Counted from the stretch's first letter, positions 17,581 to 25,883 are shown. The stretch is DNA of 32,474 nucleotides from Candidatus Methylobacter oryzae (GCA_945861405.1 CAMAUL010000036.1:1-32474), one strand, 5' to 3'. A program made the numbers and translations. Notes: generated by a model not told the origin, from the sequence alone.

Positions 17581-18150
17581 ATGAAAAAATGCGCATGGGC
17601 GCTGTCCAGCCCGTCTGAAGAACATTATCACGATCATGAATGGGGCGTGCCGGTGCATGACGACCGACTGCTGTTCGAGTTCCTGATTCTTGAAGGCGCC
17701 CAGGCGGGTTTGAGCTGGTCGACTATTTTGAATAAACGCGAAGGATACCGCTTAGCCTTCGATAATTTTGATGCCGAAACGGTTGCGGGGTACGATGACA
17801 AGAAAATCAACGAACTGCTGGCTAACCCGGCCATCGTAAGAAACAAGCTTAAGGTCAATGCGGCGGTCATCAACGCACAGGCCTATTTAAAAGTCCGGCA
17901 GGATTTAGGCAGCTTCGATAACTATATCTGGCAATTCGTCGAGGGCAAACCGCTGCACAATACCTGGAAAAGCCACGCCGATATTCCGGCTTCCACGCCG
18001 ACATCCGAGCAAATGAGCAAGGATCTTAAGAAGCGAGGCTTTAAGTTTGTCGGCAGCACCATTTGTTATGCATTTATGCAGGCGACCGGCATGGTCAACG
18101 ATCACACCATTGATTGTTACCGGCATACCGAAATTAAAAAATTAAGTTAA
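17581..18150 (+). CDS. tag: DNA-3-methyladenine glycosylase I
   Basis: Tag excises 3-methyladenine from alkylated DNA, starting base excision repair. The zinc ligands of the E. coli enzyme are all at identical positions here: C4, H17, H175 and C179. Other conserved stretches are HEWGVP, LEGAQAGLSW (with the base-pocket residues), and KKRGFKFVGSTICYAFMQA. Length is 189 residues, as in E. coli (187). It stands alone between the divergent phosphorylase gene and the glyoxalase-like gene. Confidence 0.96.
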   Translation: MKKCAWALSSPSEEHYHDHEWGVPVHDDRLLFEFLILEGAQAGLSWSTILNKREGYRLAFDNFDAETVAGYDDKKINELLANPAIVRNKLKVNAAVINAQAYLKVRQDLGSFDNYIWQFVEGKPLHNTWKSHADIPASTPTSEQMSKDLKKRGFKFVGSTICYAFMQATGMVNDHTIDCYRHTEIKKLS

Positions 18151-18179
18151 CCGTTCGTGCTGAGCTTGTCGAAGCACGG
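18151..18179. repeat. GAGCTTGTCGAAG palindromic repeat, single copy
   Basis: Bases 18151-18179 match the repeat arm at 30309-30337 almost exactly, and contain GTGCT paired with AGCAC. It begins directly after the tag stop codon and could act as a 3'-end stem. Confidence 0.6.
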
Positions 18180-18199
18180 TATTCAGAAGGAGCAATACA

Positions 18200-18640
18200 A
18201 TGCGTTATCTACATACCATGGTTCGGGTACATGACCTGAACGAATCGCTAGACTTTTATTGCAACAAACTGGGGCTGGTCGAATGCGACCGGATGGACAG
18301 CGAAGTCGGTCGTTTTACGCTGGTCTATCTGCATGCGCCGCAGGATGCCGATCAGGCCAAAAAGCTGCACGCGCCGCTGCTGGAACTAACCTATAACTGG
18401 GATACCGAAGATTACGGCGGCGGGCGCAACTTCGGCCACTTGGCTTATGAAGTCGATAATATTTACCAAACCTGCCAAAAATTGATGGCTGCAGGAGTGG
18501 TCATCAACCGTCCGCCGCGTGACGGACATATGGCGTTTATACGCTCGCCGGATCAGATTTCTATCGAGTTGCTGCAAAAAGGCGAAGCGCTGGCACCTGC
18601 GGAACCGTGGCTTTCTATGGGAAATACGGGGAGTTGGTAA
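18200..18640 (+). CDS. gloA: lactoylglutathione lyase-like (glyoxalase I) protein
   Basis: This VOC-superfamily protein should isomerise the hemithioacetal of methylglyoxal and glutathione. The four metal ligands of E. coli GloA (H5, E56, H74, E122) are matched by H5, E62, H80 and E123, and the signature LLELTYNW is present. The 146 residues include a short extra loop near residues 46-58 relative to E. coli. AGAAGGAG lies eight bases before the ATG. The symbol is by homology; a related VOC enzyme on another thiol adduct is possible. Confidence 0.85.
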   Translation: MRYLHTMVRVHDLNESLDFYCNKLGLVECDRMDSEVGRFTLVYLHAPQDADQAKKLHAPLLELTYNWDTEDYGGGRNFGHLAYEVDNIYQTCQKLMAAGVVINRPPRDGHMAFIRSPDQISIELLQKGEALAPAEPWLSMGNTGSW

Positions 18641-18645
18641 GTTCT

Positions 18646-18730
18646 GTAGGGTGGGTAGAGGCTATAGCCGAAACCCATCATGATTTTAATCGCCGATACG
18701 ATGGGTTTCGCGTTGCTCTACCCATCCTAC
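18646..18730. repeat. GTAGG-bounded inverted repeat
   Basis: GTAGGGTGGGTAGAG on the left pairs with CTCTACCCATCCTAC on the right, with an inner GAAACCCATC/GATGGGTTTC pair. This is a classic two-REP (BIME-like) unit between the glyoxalase-like gene and the antitoxin-like fragment. Confidence 0.75.
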
Positions 18731-18770
18731 CAAGCTGGCCGCAAATCACGAAAAGAAGAGGCAACCTTAT

Positions 18771-18998
18771 ATGAAAGCCAATGAATTTGACAAGAATTTT
18801 GATGAGGGTGATGACATTCAAAATGCCTTGGACTTATCTAAATCCAAGAGAACTACTTGGAAGGAGCCAAGCGTGACAGCTAAACTTTCCGCCGAAGAAA
18901 AAGCCATTATTGAATACGTTGAAAGCGATAGCGCTGTAAGTATTGATAATGTAGAAAATGAAAAAAAACGTTACACAAAAATTGCGCTCTCAAATTAG
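18771..18998 (+). CDS. antitoxin-like small protein, probably truncated
   Basis: The N-terminus MKANEFDKNFDEGDDI plus LDLSKSKR is the opening of a family of BrnA/CopG-type antitoxins. The middle (LSAEEKAIIEYVESD...ENEKKRYTKIA) resembles the linker of CopG-type antitoxins, which normally continues into a ribbon-helix-helix DNA-binding domain. Here it stops at residue 75 before any such domain, and no partner toxin is visible on either side. I read it as a decayed or orphan antitoxin. An AGAGG site precedes the ATG. Confidence 0.55.
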   Translation: MKANEFDKNFDEGDDIQNALDLSKSKRTTWKEPSVTAKLSAEEKAIIEYVESDSAVSIDNVENEKKRYTKIALSN

Positions 18999-19027
18999 CA
19001 AGGCTAATTAACGTGGGATAAATCGTC

Positions 19028-19207
19028 ATGAACACAGTAAAAATAAGCATTGATCCAGAAAACCCGGCATCGCTGCCTGAAGGTCGAGTGGATTTCAACC
19101 GTTTGGATGCCACTAACGAGGGGGATATTGCCGCTCAGCAGCACATTGATGAAACCAATGCTATGTTAGACATCGAAGACCGAACGGGGTATTCACCCCA
19201 TTCGTAA
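19028..19207 (+). CDS. short antitoxin-like protein lacking an HTH domain
   Basis: A 59-residue frame starts at ATG 19028, 29 bases after the previous stop, with GGGA in the leader. ASLPEGRVDFNRLDATNEGD and DIAAQQHIDE resemble the N-terminal part of proteobacterial XRE-type antitoxins, in which a helix-turn-helix follows. This copy ends soon after DRTGYSPHS without it. It may be a truncated remnant; the frame is otherwise open and compositionally normal. A perfect 9-bp hairpin (19267-19275 with 19282-19290) lies 60 bases beyond. Confidence 0.5.
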   Translation: MNTVKISIDPENPASLPEGRVDFNRLDATNEGDIAAQQHIDETNAMLDIEDRTGYSPHS

Positions 19208-19400
19208 TGTTTTTTCCTTGCCTTTGCCTAGCCATAGGCAACCGCAACACTTATCGCTAAACGTTTGGGACGGGGAACATACCCCGTCCCGCTTGGTGGA
19301 AGTTCGAGCGGGGTTCAGGTTCAAAACTCCGATTGTGGCGGATTGCCTAATGGCGAATCTACTTTATGGGCTTGACCGCAATGTTGGGGGTTGGCTTCAC

Positions 19401-19724
19401 TTACAGCCCTTTTGGTAGATGCTCTCTCGGGCCGCTTGATGAATCCATATGTTTAATTGTCACGCCTCGGCTACAGGTTTCATTTTGGAATTTCCCTTGG
19501 CAGTAGGTAAGCAAAAACTCCTGAAGAGGGATTTGTTTATCATTTACCGAAATCATTCGGACACGTTGCTCAGGGACGTGCCATCCATTACTTATGGTTG
19601 CAGGCTTTACGACAATGATTTTTCCGTGAATATCAACCATAGGAACGCCGTCTTTATCTGTGCTACTACCATATGAGGTGAGAGGTGTCATAAACAGAAG
19701 TGAAAGAACCAGTGCAGTTTTCAA
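19401..19724 (-). CDS. small secreted protein of unknown function
   Basis: No family is recognised. The 107-residue product has a clear signal peptide (MKTALVLSLLFMTPLTSYGS, cleavage about residue 19-21). A mature domain of about 86 residues follows with two cysteines in TYCQGKFQNETCSRG that could form a disulfide in the periplasm. The gene is isolated, oriented opposite to the antitoxin-like fragments. Confidence 0.55.
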   Translation of the reverse strand: MKTALVLSLLFMTPLTSYGSSTDKDGVPMVDIHGKIIVVKPATISNGWHVPEQRVRMISVNDKQIPLQEFLLTYCQGKFQNETCSRGVTIKHMDSSSGPREHLPKGL

Positions 19725-19750
19725 TTTTTACCCCTAACTATATAAGTTAT

Positions 19751-19771
19751 GTAGGGTACGCATCGCGTACC
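19751..19771 (+). repeat. GTAGG-headed REP palindrome
   Basis: GTAGGGTACGCATCGCGTACC has a GTAG head and a GGTACGC/GCGTACC stem. Same family as 20454 and 31865. Confidence 0.65.
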
Positions 19772-19779
19772 TTTTAGCC

Positions 19780-19995
19780 TCAAGCCGCCTGCAAATCATT
19801 CAAAGGCAGATGCAACAATGACACGGATTGAATATCGGTCTTTTCGCTGGCGTGTTGCACGTCGATCCCAACCAGTGTGCCATTACCGTCAAAATCCAGC
19901 ACTACGCCATCAGCAACTTCGTCGGAATCTACTGACGGCGTATTGGACAGATGAATGTACAGCGAATCGGTTTCTTTATCGTAGCTTAGCTTCAT
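19780..19995 (-). CDS. DUF2283 family protein
   Basis: The 71-residue protein fits DUF2283, with the diagnostic MKLSYDKETDSLYIHLS start, VVLDFDGNGTLVGIDVQHAS and LLHLPL. The family is small, often chromosomally linked to toxin-antitoxin genes, and has no proven biochemical role. It lies 26 bases after hicA on the same strand, so it is probably the third gene of the hicBA unit. A second DUF2283 gene is at 31897-32103. Confidence 0.85.
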   Translation of the reverse strand: MKLSYDKETDSLYIHLSNTPSVDSDEVADGVVLDFDGNGTLVGIDVQHASEKTDIQSVSLLHLPLNDLQAA

Positions 19996-20021
19996 GGTTT
20001 AAATCTCCGGCCTGAGTGTCC

Positions 20022-20234
20022 TCAAAGCAATGCTCTAAACTGTTCAATGGAAAGACCGGCATCTTTCACAATCCCTCCCATGGTGAACGCCTTGACGGGA
20101 TTATGACGCGGGATGGTCAACAGCCGTTCCCCGTTACTCATGACGATGTGTTTGCCTTGTCTGACTATCCGAAAACCGGTTTTTTCAAGAGCGCGTACCG
20201 CGTCAAGATGGTTGACCCCAGGGAGTTTCGACAC
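20022..20234 (-). CDS. hicA: HicA-type mRNA interferase toxin
   Basis: HicA toxins are small dsRBD-fold ribonucleases that cleave mRNA. The 70 residues show GFRIVRQGKHIVM, with the catalytic His at residue 29, then LTIPRHNPV and the GGIVKDAGLSIEQF helix. The usual GSH is GKH here. The gene follows hicB by two bases. Confidence 0.88.
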   Translation of the reverse strand: MSKLPGVNHLDAVRALEKTGFRIVRQGKHIVMSNGERLLTIPRHNPVKAFTMGGIVKDAGLSIEQFRALL

Positions 20235-20236
20235 GA

Positions 20237-20434
20237 CTATGCCGCTACTTCGATTTCGTGCGTTTCCTGATTCCGGCTCATTTCCGTCACCGCCGCCAAG
20301 TATTCATGAATAGCATCCTGAATATTTTCCAAAGCTTCTTCATCGGTATCGCCTTCAGACCAGCATCCAGGAAGCCCTGGAACCGACACACTAATACCTT
20401 CTTCGGTACGGTGAAAAATAACGGTATATTTCAT
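20237..20434 (-). CDS. hicB: HicB-type antitoxin
   Basis: HicB binds and blocks HicA. The 65-residue protein carries the partial RNase H-like HicB fold (VIFHRTEEGISVSVPGLPGC, then EGDTDEEALENIQDAIHEYL). It lacks a C-terminal DNA-binding domain, so self-repression by this protein alone is doubtful. The antitoxin-first order is a common alternative to hicAB. The unit sits just downstream of the aminotransferase gene on the same strand, 50 bases away across a REP palindrome. Confidence 0.88.
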   Translation of the reverse strand: MKYTVIFHRTEEGISVSVPGLPGCWSEGDTDEEALENIQDAIHEYLAAVTEMSRNQETHEIEVAA

Positions 20435-20453
20435 TTTCGATACCTCAAGTCAT

Positions 20454-20475
20454 GTAGGGTGCGTACGCGTACCCT
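20454..20475 (+). repeat. GTAGG-headed REP palindrome
   Basis: GTAGGGTGCGTACGCGTACCC lies between the aminotransferase gene and hicB. It is the third member of the GTAGG family in this 2-kb stretch. Confidence 0.6.
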
Positions 20476-20483
20476 GCTTAAAT

Positions 20484-21665
20484 TTAAATCGCCTTCTTAA
20501 TCCGCTCCAACGCCTTTTGCAGATTCGCCATGCTGGTCGCTATCGAAATCCTGATATGCCCCGGCGTGCCGAACGCGGAACCCGGCACTAACGCAACGCC
20601 TGCTTCTTCGATCAAATATTCGGAAAACTCAAGGTCGTCATTGATGTTATCCAATCTGGCAATCAACTTTTCGACGTTCGGAAACACGTAAAAGGTGCCG
20701 TCAGTTTCAAGGCACTCTACGCCGTCGATGCTGTTGAGTTCGCTGACGACATAATCGTGGCGCTTTTTAAATTCAACGCACATGTCGTCGATAAAGCTTT
20801 GATCGCCGGTTAACGCGGCTTCGGCGGCGTGTTGAGAAATCGAGGTCGGATTCGATGTACTTTGCGACTGGATAGTGGTCATCGCTTCAATCAAATCCGC
20901 AGGGCCAGCGGCATAGCCGATACGCCAGCCGGTCATCGAATAGGCTTTGGATACGCCGTTCATGACCACGGTGCGGTCATACAGTTCGGGATGGGCATTT
21001 AAAATGTTAACGAACGTGCCTTTTTTCCAAAGGATGTGTTCGTACATGTCATCGGTGGCGATGATAATGTTGGGGAAATCTTTCAGTACGTCGCCCAAGG
21101 CTTTAAGTTCTTCCAGGCTATAGGCAACACCGGACGGGTTAGACGGGCTGTTGATAAAGATCAACCGGGTTTTATCGGTGATGGCGGCGCGCAATTGTTC
21201 CGGCGAAATTTTAAAATTTTGCGCCTGAGTGGTCTCGATAATGACCGGTACGCCGTCAGCCAGTAACACCATGTCGGGATAGGAAACCCAGAATGGCGCA
21301 GGAATAATGACCTCGTCGCCGTGGTTAAGCAGGGCCTGGGTCAGGTTAAATGAGCTTTGCTTGCCGCCGCAGGAAACCAAAATCTGGTTGAGCTGGTAAT
21401 CAAGGCCGTTATCGTTCTTGTACTTGGCGATAATGGCTTTTTTCAGGCTGGGTATGCCGTCGACTGCGGTGTATTTGGTGTAGCCGTTTTCAATAGCTTT
21501 AACCGCCGCAGCCTTGATATGATCCGGGGTGTCGAAATCCGGCTCACCAGCGCCAAGGCCGATAATGTCTTTGCCCGCAGCACGCATTTGCGCGGCTCTG
21601 GCGGTAATCGCCAAAGTAGGTGATGGTTTAACTGCCTGGACTCTGTTAGAAAGTTTGATACTCAT
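20484..21665 (-). CDS. class I aspartate aminotransferase
   Basis: This cytosolic PLP enzyme transfers the amino group between aspartate and 2-oxoglutarate. The Schiff-base lysine is K240 in NGVSKAYSMTGWRIGY, and FINSPSNPSGVAYS and the GRIS-type C-terminal HIRISIATS carry the other PLP and substrate Arg contacts. Length (393) and the start IKLSNRVQAVKPSPTLAI place it in the I-gamma subgroup (Thermus/Bacillus AspAT type). That subgroup sometimes also accepts prephenate, so substrate range is not certain. A palindromic promoter region precedes the ATG. Confidence 0.93.
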   Translation of the reverse strand: MSIKLSNRVQAVKPSPTLAITARAAQMRAAGKDIIGLGAGEPDFDTPDHIKAAAVKAIENGYTKYTAVDGIPSLKKAIIAKYKNDNGLDYQLNQILVSCGGKQSSFNLTQALLNHGDEVIIPAPFWVSYPDMVLLADGVPVIIETTQAQNFKISPEQLRAAITDKTRLIFINSPSNPSGVAYSLEELKALGDVLKDFPNIIIATDDMYEHILWKKGTFVNILNAHPELYDRTVVMNGVSKAYSMTGWRIGYAAGPADLIEAMTTIQSQSTSNPTSISQHAAEAALTGDQSFIDDMCVEFKKRHDYVVSELNSIDGVECLETDGTFYVFPNVEKLIARLDNINDDLEFSEYLIEEAGVALVPGSAFGTPGHIRISIATSMANLQKALERIKKAI

Positions 21666-21702
21666 GTTTCCCCGTGTAAAATCAATGTCAAAGATGGAGA
21701 GG

Positions 21703-21721
21703 ATTATACATTATGTATAAT
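21703..21721. promoter_or_regulatory. palindromic promoter/operator upstream of the aminotransferase gene
   Basis: ATTATACATTATGTATAAT is a perfect 9-bp inverted repeat about a central T. On the minus strand it supplies TATAAT (21708-21703) with TTAGTA 17 bases upstream, 38 bases before the aminotransferase ATG. The symmetric + strand TATAAT has no good -35. A repressor bound here would overlap the -10 box. Confidence 0.5.
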
Positions 21722-21782
21722 GGCTTACTAACATTCAGGTGTTAAATTATTGGCATCGTTGTCACGCTCCGGTGATCTTCAT

Positions 21783-22094
21783 TATGCACAAGTATCTATT
21801 GAACACGACTGACCGTCATCCCGGCAGGGATTGCCGGGATCCACGACTGCATGGATGCAGGAGGTAGAGCAATGCATGGAGCAATTGCCGAGAAGCCATG
21901 GATGGCAATGTCAAAACTGGTAATAAGTCTTACCACAGGGGATTGATCCGTTGAATCAAGTATTCACATCCCTGTGCTCTGGATCCCGGCACAAATCTGT
22001 CTGGAACAGATTTGCATTAACCCGAAGGGCGTCAGGCAGGACAGCCTGACGTGAATCCATGCCGGGATGACGTGTTTTAGAATACTTGTGTATA
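21783..22094. mobile_element. composite palindromic element (MITE-like) in the uvrB leader
   Basis: The ends are inverted: TAT(G/A)CACAAGTAT at 21783 and its complement ending at 22094, each continuing through AACACG into GTCATCCCGGCA. Inside are nested hairpins. Perfect stems are ATCCCGGCA/TGCCGGGAT (21818-21840), CTGCA/TGCAG (21847-21860), CAAATCTGT/ACAGATTTG (21992-22014) and CGTCAGGC/GCCTGACG (22030-22051). An imperfect one pairs CACAGGG with CCCTGTG (about 21934-21976). No transposase frame exists, so it would be non-autonomous. It fills most of the 485-base aminotransferase-uvrB gap; no LexA box is apparent in the remainder. Confidence 0.7.
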
Positions 22095-22150
22095 AGATGA
22101 ACGCTCTGACGTGGAAGTGACAACGTAGTTACGCATATTGAGAAATCCAA

Positions 22151-24163
22151 GTGAAAAAGAAGTTCAAACTCCACAGCCGTTTCCAGCCTGCCGGTGATCA
22201 GCCTACCGCGATACAAGCCTTGATCGAAGGCCTGAATGACGGCGAAGTGCACCAAACTTTGCTCGGCGTGACCGGTTCCGGCAAAACCTTCACGATAGCC
22301 AATGTAATCAACCAAGTGCAGCGTCCGGCCATGATTATGGCACCCAATAAAACCCTGGCCGCGCAACTGTACGGCGAGATGAAGGAATTCTTCCCGGAAA
22401 ACAGCGTCGAGTATTTCGTCTCGTATTACGACTATTACCAGCCGGAAGCTTATGTTCCGGCCTCCGATACCTTTATCGATAAAGATGCGGCGATCAACGA
22501 GCACATCGAACAGATGCGTTTGTCGGCGACCAAGGCGTTAATCGAACGGGACGATACCATAGTCGTCGCCACGGTTTCGGCGATTTACGGCTTGGGCGAG
22601 CCGGAATCGTATTTCAAGATGGTGCTGCATCTGGTCAAGGGCGACATGATTAACCAGCGCGACATCCTGCGACGGCTGGCGGAAATGCAATACACCCGCA
22701 ACGACATCGACCTGCGCCGTGCGACTTACCGGGTACGCGGCGAAGTGATCGACGTGTTCCCGGCCGAGTCGGACAGCGAGGCGTTACGGATAGAGCTTTT
22801 CGATGATGAAGTGGAACGCTTGTCGTTATTCGACCCGCTGACCGGCGAAATAATAAGGCGACTGGCACGCTATACGATTTATCCGAAAAGCCATTATGTC
22901 ACGCCCCGAGAGCAGCTGTTGGAAGCGGTTGAAGCCATCAAGGTGGAACTCAAGGAACGGCTGGAGCAATTGCGCTCACTAAATAAACTGGTCGAAGCGC
23001 AACGGCTGGAGCAACGGACGCTGTTTGATATAGAGATGATTTTGGAGGTCGGCTATTGCTCCGGCATTGAAAACTATTCCCGCTATCTGTCCGGCAGAAG
23101 CGCGGGCGAATCGCCGCCGACGATGTTCGATTATTTGCGCGACAATGCGCTGGTGATTATTGATGAGAGCCACGTCGCCGTGCCGCAAATCGGCGCGATG
23201 TACAAGGGCGACCGGTCGCGCAAGGAAACGCTGGTCGAATACGGTTTCAGGCTGCCTTCCGCGCTGGATAACCGCCCGCTAATGTTTGATGAATTCGAGT
23301 TGAAAGCGCCGCAGCGGATTTATGTATCGGCAACGCCGGGGCCTTACGAACGGGAGCATTCCGGCGTGTTTGCCGAGCAGGTGGTCAGGCCGACCGGCTT
23401 GCTTGATCCGGTCGTGGAAGTGCGCCCGGCCACCACTCAGGTCGATGATTTGTTATCTGAAATCAACAAGCGCGTCGCGGTAAAAGAGCGGGTACTGGTG
23501 ACCACGTTGACCAAGCGAATGTCCGAAGATTTAACCGAATATTTGTCGGAACACGGGGTGCGGGTGCGTTATCTGCACTCCGACATCGATACCGTGGAAC
23601 GGGTCGAGATCATCCGCGATTTGCGGCTGGGGCAGTTCGACGTGCTGGTCGGCATCAACCTGTTGCGCGAAGGGCTGGATATACCGGAAGTGTCGCTGGT
23701 GGCAATACTGGATGCCGACAAGGAAGGTTTCCTGCGTTCGGTCGTGTCGCTGGTGCAAACCATCGGTCGGGCGGCGAGAAACGTCAACGGCAAGGCGATT
23801 TTATACGGCGATAAAATCACCAAATCGATGCAGCAGGCAATCGATGAAACTGACCGACGCCGCGAAAAACAGCATGAATTTAATATTAAGCATCATATCG
23901 TACCGACGACCATTTTCAAGTCGGTCACCGATATTATGCAAGTATCCATACCCGGCGCAGGCATGACCAGCGCCAACAAGCTGCTGGACAAGGTAGCCGA
24001 ATTCCCGGCCGACTATAAGGCGGCCATGACGCCCAAGCAGGCGGGCAAAAAACTGAAGCAACTGGAAGACGCGATGTACCAACATGCGAAAAATCTTGAA
24101 TTTGAGCAGGCGGCGAAGATCAGGGATAAGATTAAGGTTTTGCAGGAGTTGATGTTGATGTAG
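22151..24163 (+). CDS. uvrB: excinuclease ABC subunit B
   Basis: UvrB verifies damage and loads UvrC in nucleotide excision repair. The 670-residue protein is collinear with E. coli UvrB (673). Walker A is TGSGKT (K45), the beta-hairpin region is [18 protein letters not shown] gives Walker B, and the UVR domain closes the C-terminus ([17 protein letters not shown]). The start is GTG at 22151 with only a weak ribosome site. One oddity: motif VI reads [18 protein letters not shown], where E. coli has ER for VV. The leader is occupied by the composite palindromic element. It converges with the DUF4276 gene 17 bases away with no terminator in between. Confidence 0.97.
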   Translation: MKKKFKLHSRFQPAGDQPTAIQALIEGLNDGEVHQTLLGVTGSGKTFTIANVINQVQRPAMIMAPNKTLAAQLYGEMKEFFPENSVEYFVSYYDYYQPEAYVPASDTFIDKDAAINEHIEQMRLSATKALIERDDTIVVATVSAIYGLGEPESYFKMVLHLVKGDMINQRDILRRLAEMQYTRNDIDLRRATYRVRGEVIDVFPAESDSEALRIELFDDEVERLSLFDPLTGEIIRRLARYTIYPKSHYVTPREQLLEAVEAIKVELKERLEQLRSLNKLVEAQRLEQRTLFDIEMILEVGYCSGIENYSRYLSGRSAGESPPTMFDYLRDNALVIIDESHVAVPQIGAMYKGDRSRKETLVEYGFRLPSALDNRPLMFDEFELKAPQRIYVSATPGPYEREHSGVFAEQVVRPTGLLDPVVEVRPATTQVDDLLSEINKRVAVKERVLVTTLTKRMSEDLTEYLSEHGVRVRYLHSDIDTVERVEIIRDLRLGQFDVLVGINLLREGLDIPEVSLVAILDADKEGFLRSVVSLVQTIGRAARNVNGKAILYGDKITKSMQQAIDETDRRREKQHEFNIKHHIVPTTIFKSVTDIMQVSIPGAGMTSANKLLDKVAEFPADYKAAMTPKQAGKKLKQLEDAMYQHAKNLEFEQAAKIRDKIKVLQELMLM

Positions 24164-24180
24164 ATTGGGCAGCATCTACA

Positions 24181-24780
24181 TCATGAAACAAGTCTTTCCA
24201 ATTGTGTTAACCAATCATCAAACCCTGAACACATATCTCGCATTTTTGCTAAGCCTATCTGTTCAGCAATATTTGGCCCATGTGTAGTTTTTCTATAATT
24301 AGTAGACTTTTCTAAACGCTTTGATGGAGCCGTTTCTGTAGAATCGTTCACTTTTTCAGGATTATTGTTAAATTCTTCCAAAATATTGTTACCCCAAACA
24401 CTAAGTGATTCATTCTGTAACACCACGGCTATGGCTTCTGGTGACGAAAATAACAATCCTTCAAATTCATACATTTGAATGTAAGGTATAAGCTTTCCTC
24501 TTAATCCTTCTTTGACTGACTCCTTGATTTTAGACTCCAAAGTCGTTTTAGTTTCGCCTTCAACTTTGCGCTTAAACCCATAAAAATCATAGAAAGTACT
24601 GACATAATCAAAACTATAGGCTAGATTTTCTAGCTCATGCTTTACACGGTCAACGCTTACATTTCCATTGATTGAAATCGGAGTGACATATATTCCTTTT
24701 TGAGAGAAATATGGCACCAGTAAAGTTTTGACGAAGCGTTCTTCAGTCGTCCCCTCTACAGAAATTCCTATCCTTACCAT
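24181..24780 (-). CDS. DUF4276 (TOPRIM-like) protein of a two-gene ATPase system
   Basis: The ATG at 24780 overlaps the ATPase stop by seven bases (ATGGTAA), giving 199 residues; a longer frame from 24813 is open but starts far inside the ATPase gene. DUF4276 features are ISVEGTTEERFVKTLLVPYF near the N-terminus (acidic Glu), STFYDFYGF (Asp pair position), PYIQMYEFEGLLFS, and the SKRLEKSTNYRKTTHG basic region. The acid-rich arrangement resembles TOPRIM nucleases, so an effector nuclease role is inferred. The overlap shows translational coupling to the ATPase. The low GC fits transfer. Confidence 0.85.
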   Translation of the reverse strand: MVRIGISVEGTTEERFVKTLLVPYFSQKGIYVTPISINGNVSVDRVKHELENLAYSFDYVSTFYDFYGFKRKVEGETKTTLESKIKESVKEGLRGKLIPYIQMYEFEGLLFSSPEAIAVVLQNESLSVWGNNILEEFNNNPEKVNDSTETAPSKRLEKSTNYRKTTHGPNIAEQIGLAKMRDMCSGFDDWLTQLERLVS

Positions 24781-25883
24781 TCTGGACGACCTCCGATCAG
24801 ATTTTTCGACCAAATATCGCCCATTCCATAATCTTCAAGCCAATGTATGAGCGCCTGCTTATCTGGCCTTTTAAACGTAGAAACGCCTTTTTCTTGATCA
24901 ACTACAATAAAATCTTCAGGCTCAAATTGATTTGCAAAGGCTACAGATTGCGTCGAACAAATGACTTGGTTTTTCTTTGATGCCGTTTTGACCATTTCAG
25001 CAAGAACATTCAAAGCAGCAGGATGCAAACCAAGCTCCGGTTCATCAAGCACAATAGTTTTTGGTCGAGACCATTCAGGCTGAAGAAATAATACAGCCAT
25101 ACAAATGAAACGAGCAGTACCATCCGAAAGCTGATTCGCTGAAAAGGGCGTGTCATGATCACGATGAATCCACCTTAATAACAGGGACTCATCTCCTTTC
25201 TCGCCCCTTGGCTCAAGGTAGAAGTCATGAAAAAAAGGGGCTACAGTTTTGATAGTCGAAACAATCTCTTGATAACTAGACTGGAAATGGTCTCTCAGAT
25301 ACAGGAGAAATGGTGCTAGGTTACTGGCATCAGAGTTAAGTAATACACTTGAGCTGAGTCGTTGAGCCTGTTTAAATCCAGCTGTGGGGCTGGTATCGTG
25401 AAAGTGATAGACTCTGCATCCTTGCATATACTCCCGGGTATACTTTCGAACTAAATCGCTAACCGCCTCCGAACCAGGAAGTAGGCCGCTTTCTCCTAAT
25501 TTACCCTTAATCTGCCATGTTCTGGACGATGAATAAACAGTGCAATATTCCGTATCAAATACCAGTGTGTCGTTAGTTTCACCATGGACGAACTCTACGT
25601 GATAACCATTACTTCCTATTTCAATTTCAATGGTAATTTTTGGAGTAGTTTTTGACCCAAAGTGGAAGAACGTATTTGCAAAACCTTGTTTTTCAGTAAA
25701 GGTTTGCAACTTACCTTCAGATAAATTTCTTAAAAACGTGAATAAAGAAATAAAATTCGACTTGCCTGCTCCATTAGCGCCAATAAGAATATTTATTGGA
25801 TTCATCTTCAAGTCGAGATTTTTTATTGATTTAAATCCTTTAAGTTTAATTTGATGAAGATGTGTATTCTGCGGCTCTGACAT
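24774..25883 (-). CDS. AAA family (AAA_21, SMC/OLD-like) ATPase
   Basis: The 369-residue protein has the RecF/OLD-like P-loop ATPase plan: KLKGFKSIKNLDL, Walker A GANGAGKS (residues 35-42) and an aromatic/Glu middle domain. The signature-like stretch is NQLSDGTARFICMAVLFLQP, Walker B is TIVLDEPELGLHPAAL, and the His-switch-like region is QVICSTQSVAFANQF. Such single ATPases sense or scaffold and pair with nuclease effectors in many anti-phage systems. It is the first gene of a two-gene operon with the DUF4276 gene, is AT-rich, and sits between uvrB and a cluster of toxin-type genes. Confidence 0.88.
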   Translation of the reverse strand: MSEPQNTHLHQIKLKGFKSIKNLDLKMNPINILIGANGAGKSNFISLFTFLRNLSEGKLQTFTEKQGFANTFFHFGSKTTPKITIEIEIGSNGYHVEFVHGETNDTLVFDTEYCTVYSSSRTWQIKGKLGESGLLPGSEAVSDLVRKYTREYMQGCRVYHFHDTSPTAGFKQAQRLSSSVLLNSDASNLAPFLLYLRDHFQSSYQEIVSTIKTVAPFFHDFYLEPRGEKGDESLLLRWIHRDHDTPFSANQLSDGTARFICMAVLFLQPEWSRPKTIVLDEPELGLHPAALNVLAEMVKTASKKNQVICSTQSVAFANQFEPEDFIVVDQEKGVSTFKRPDKQALIHWLEDYGMGDIWSKNLIGGRPEW

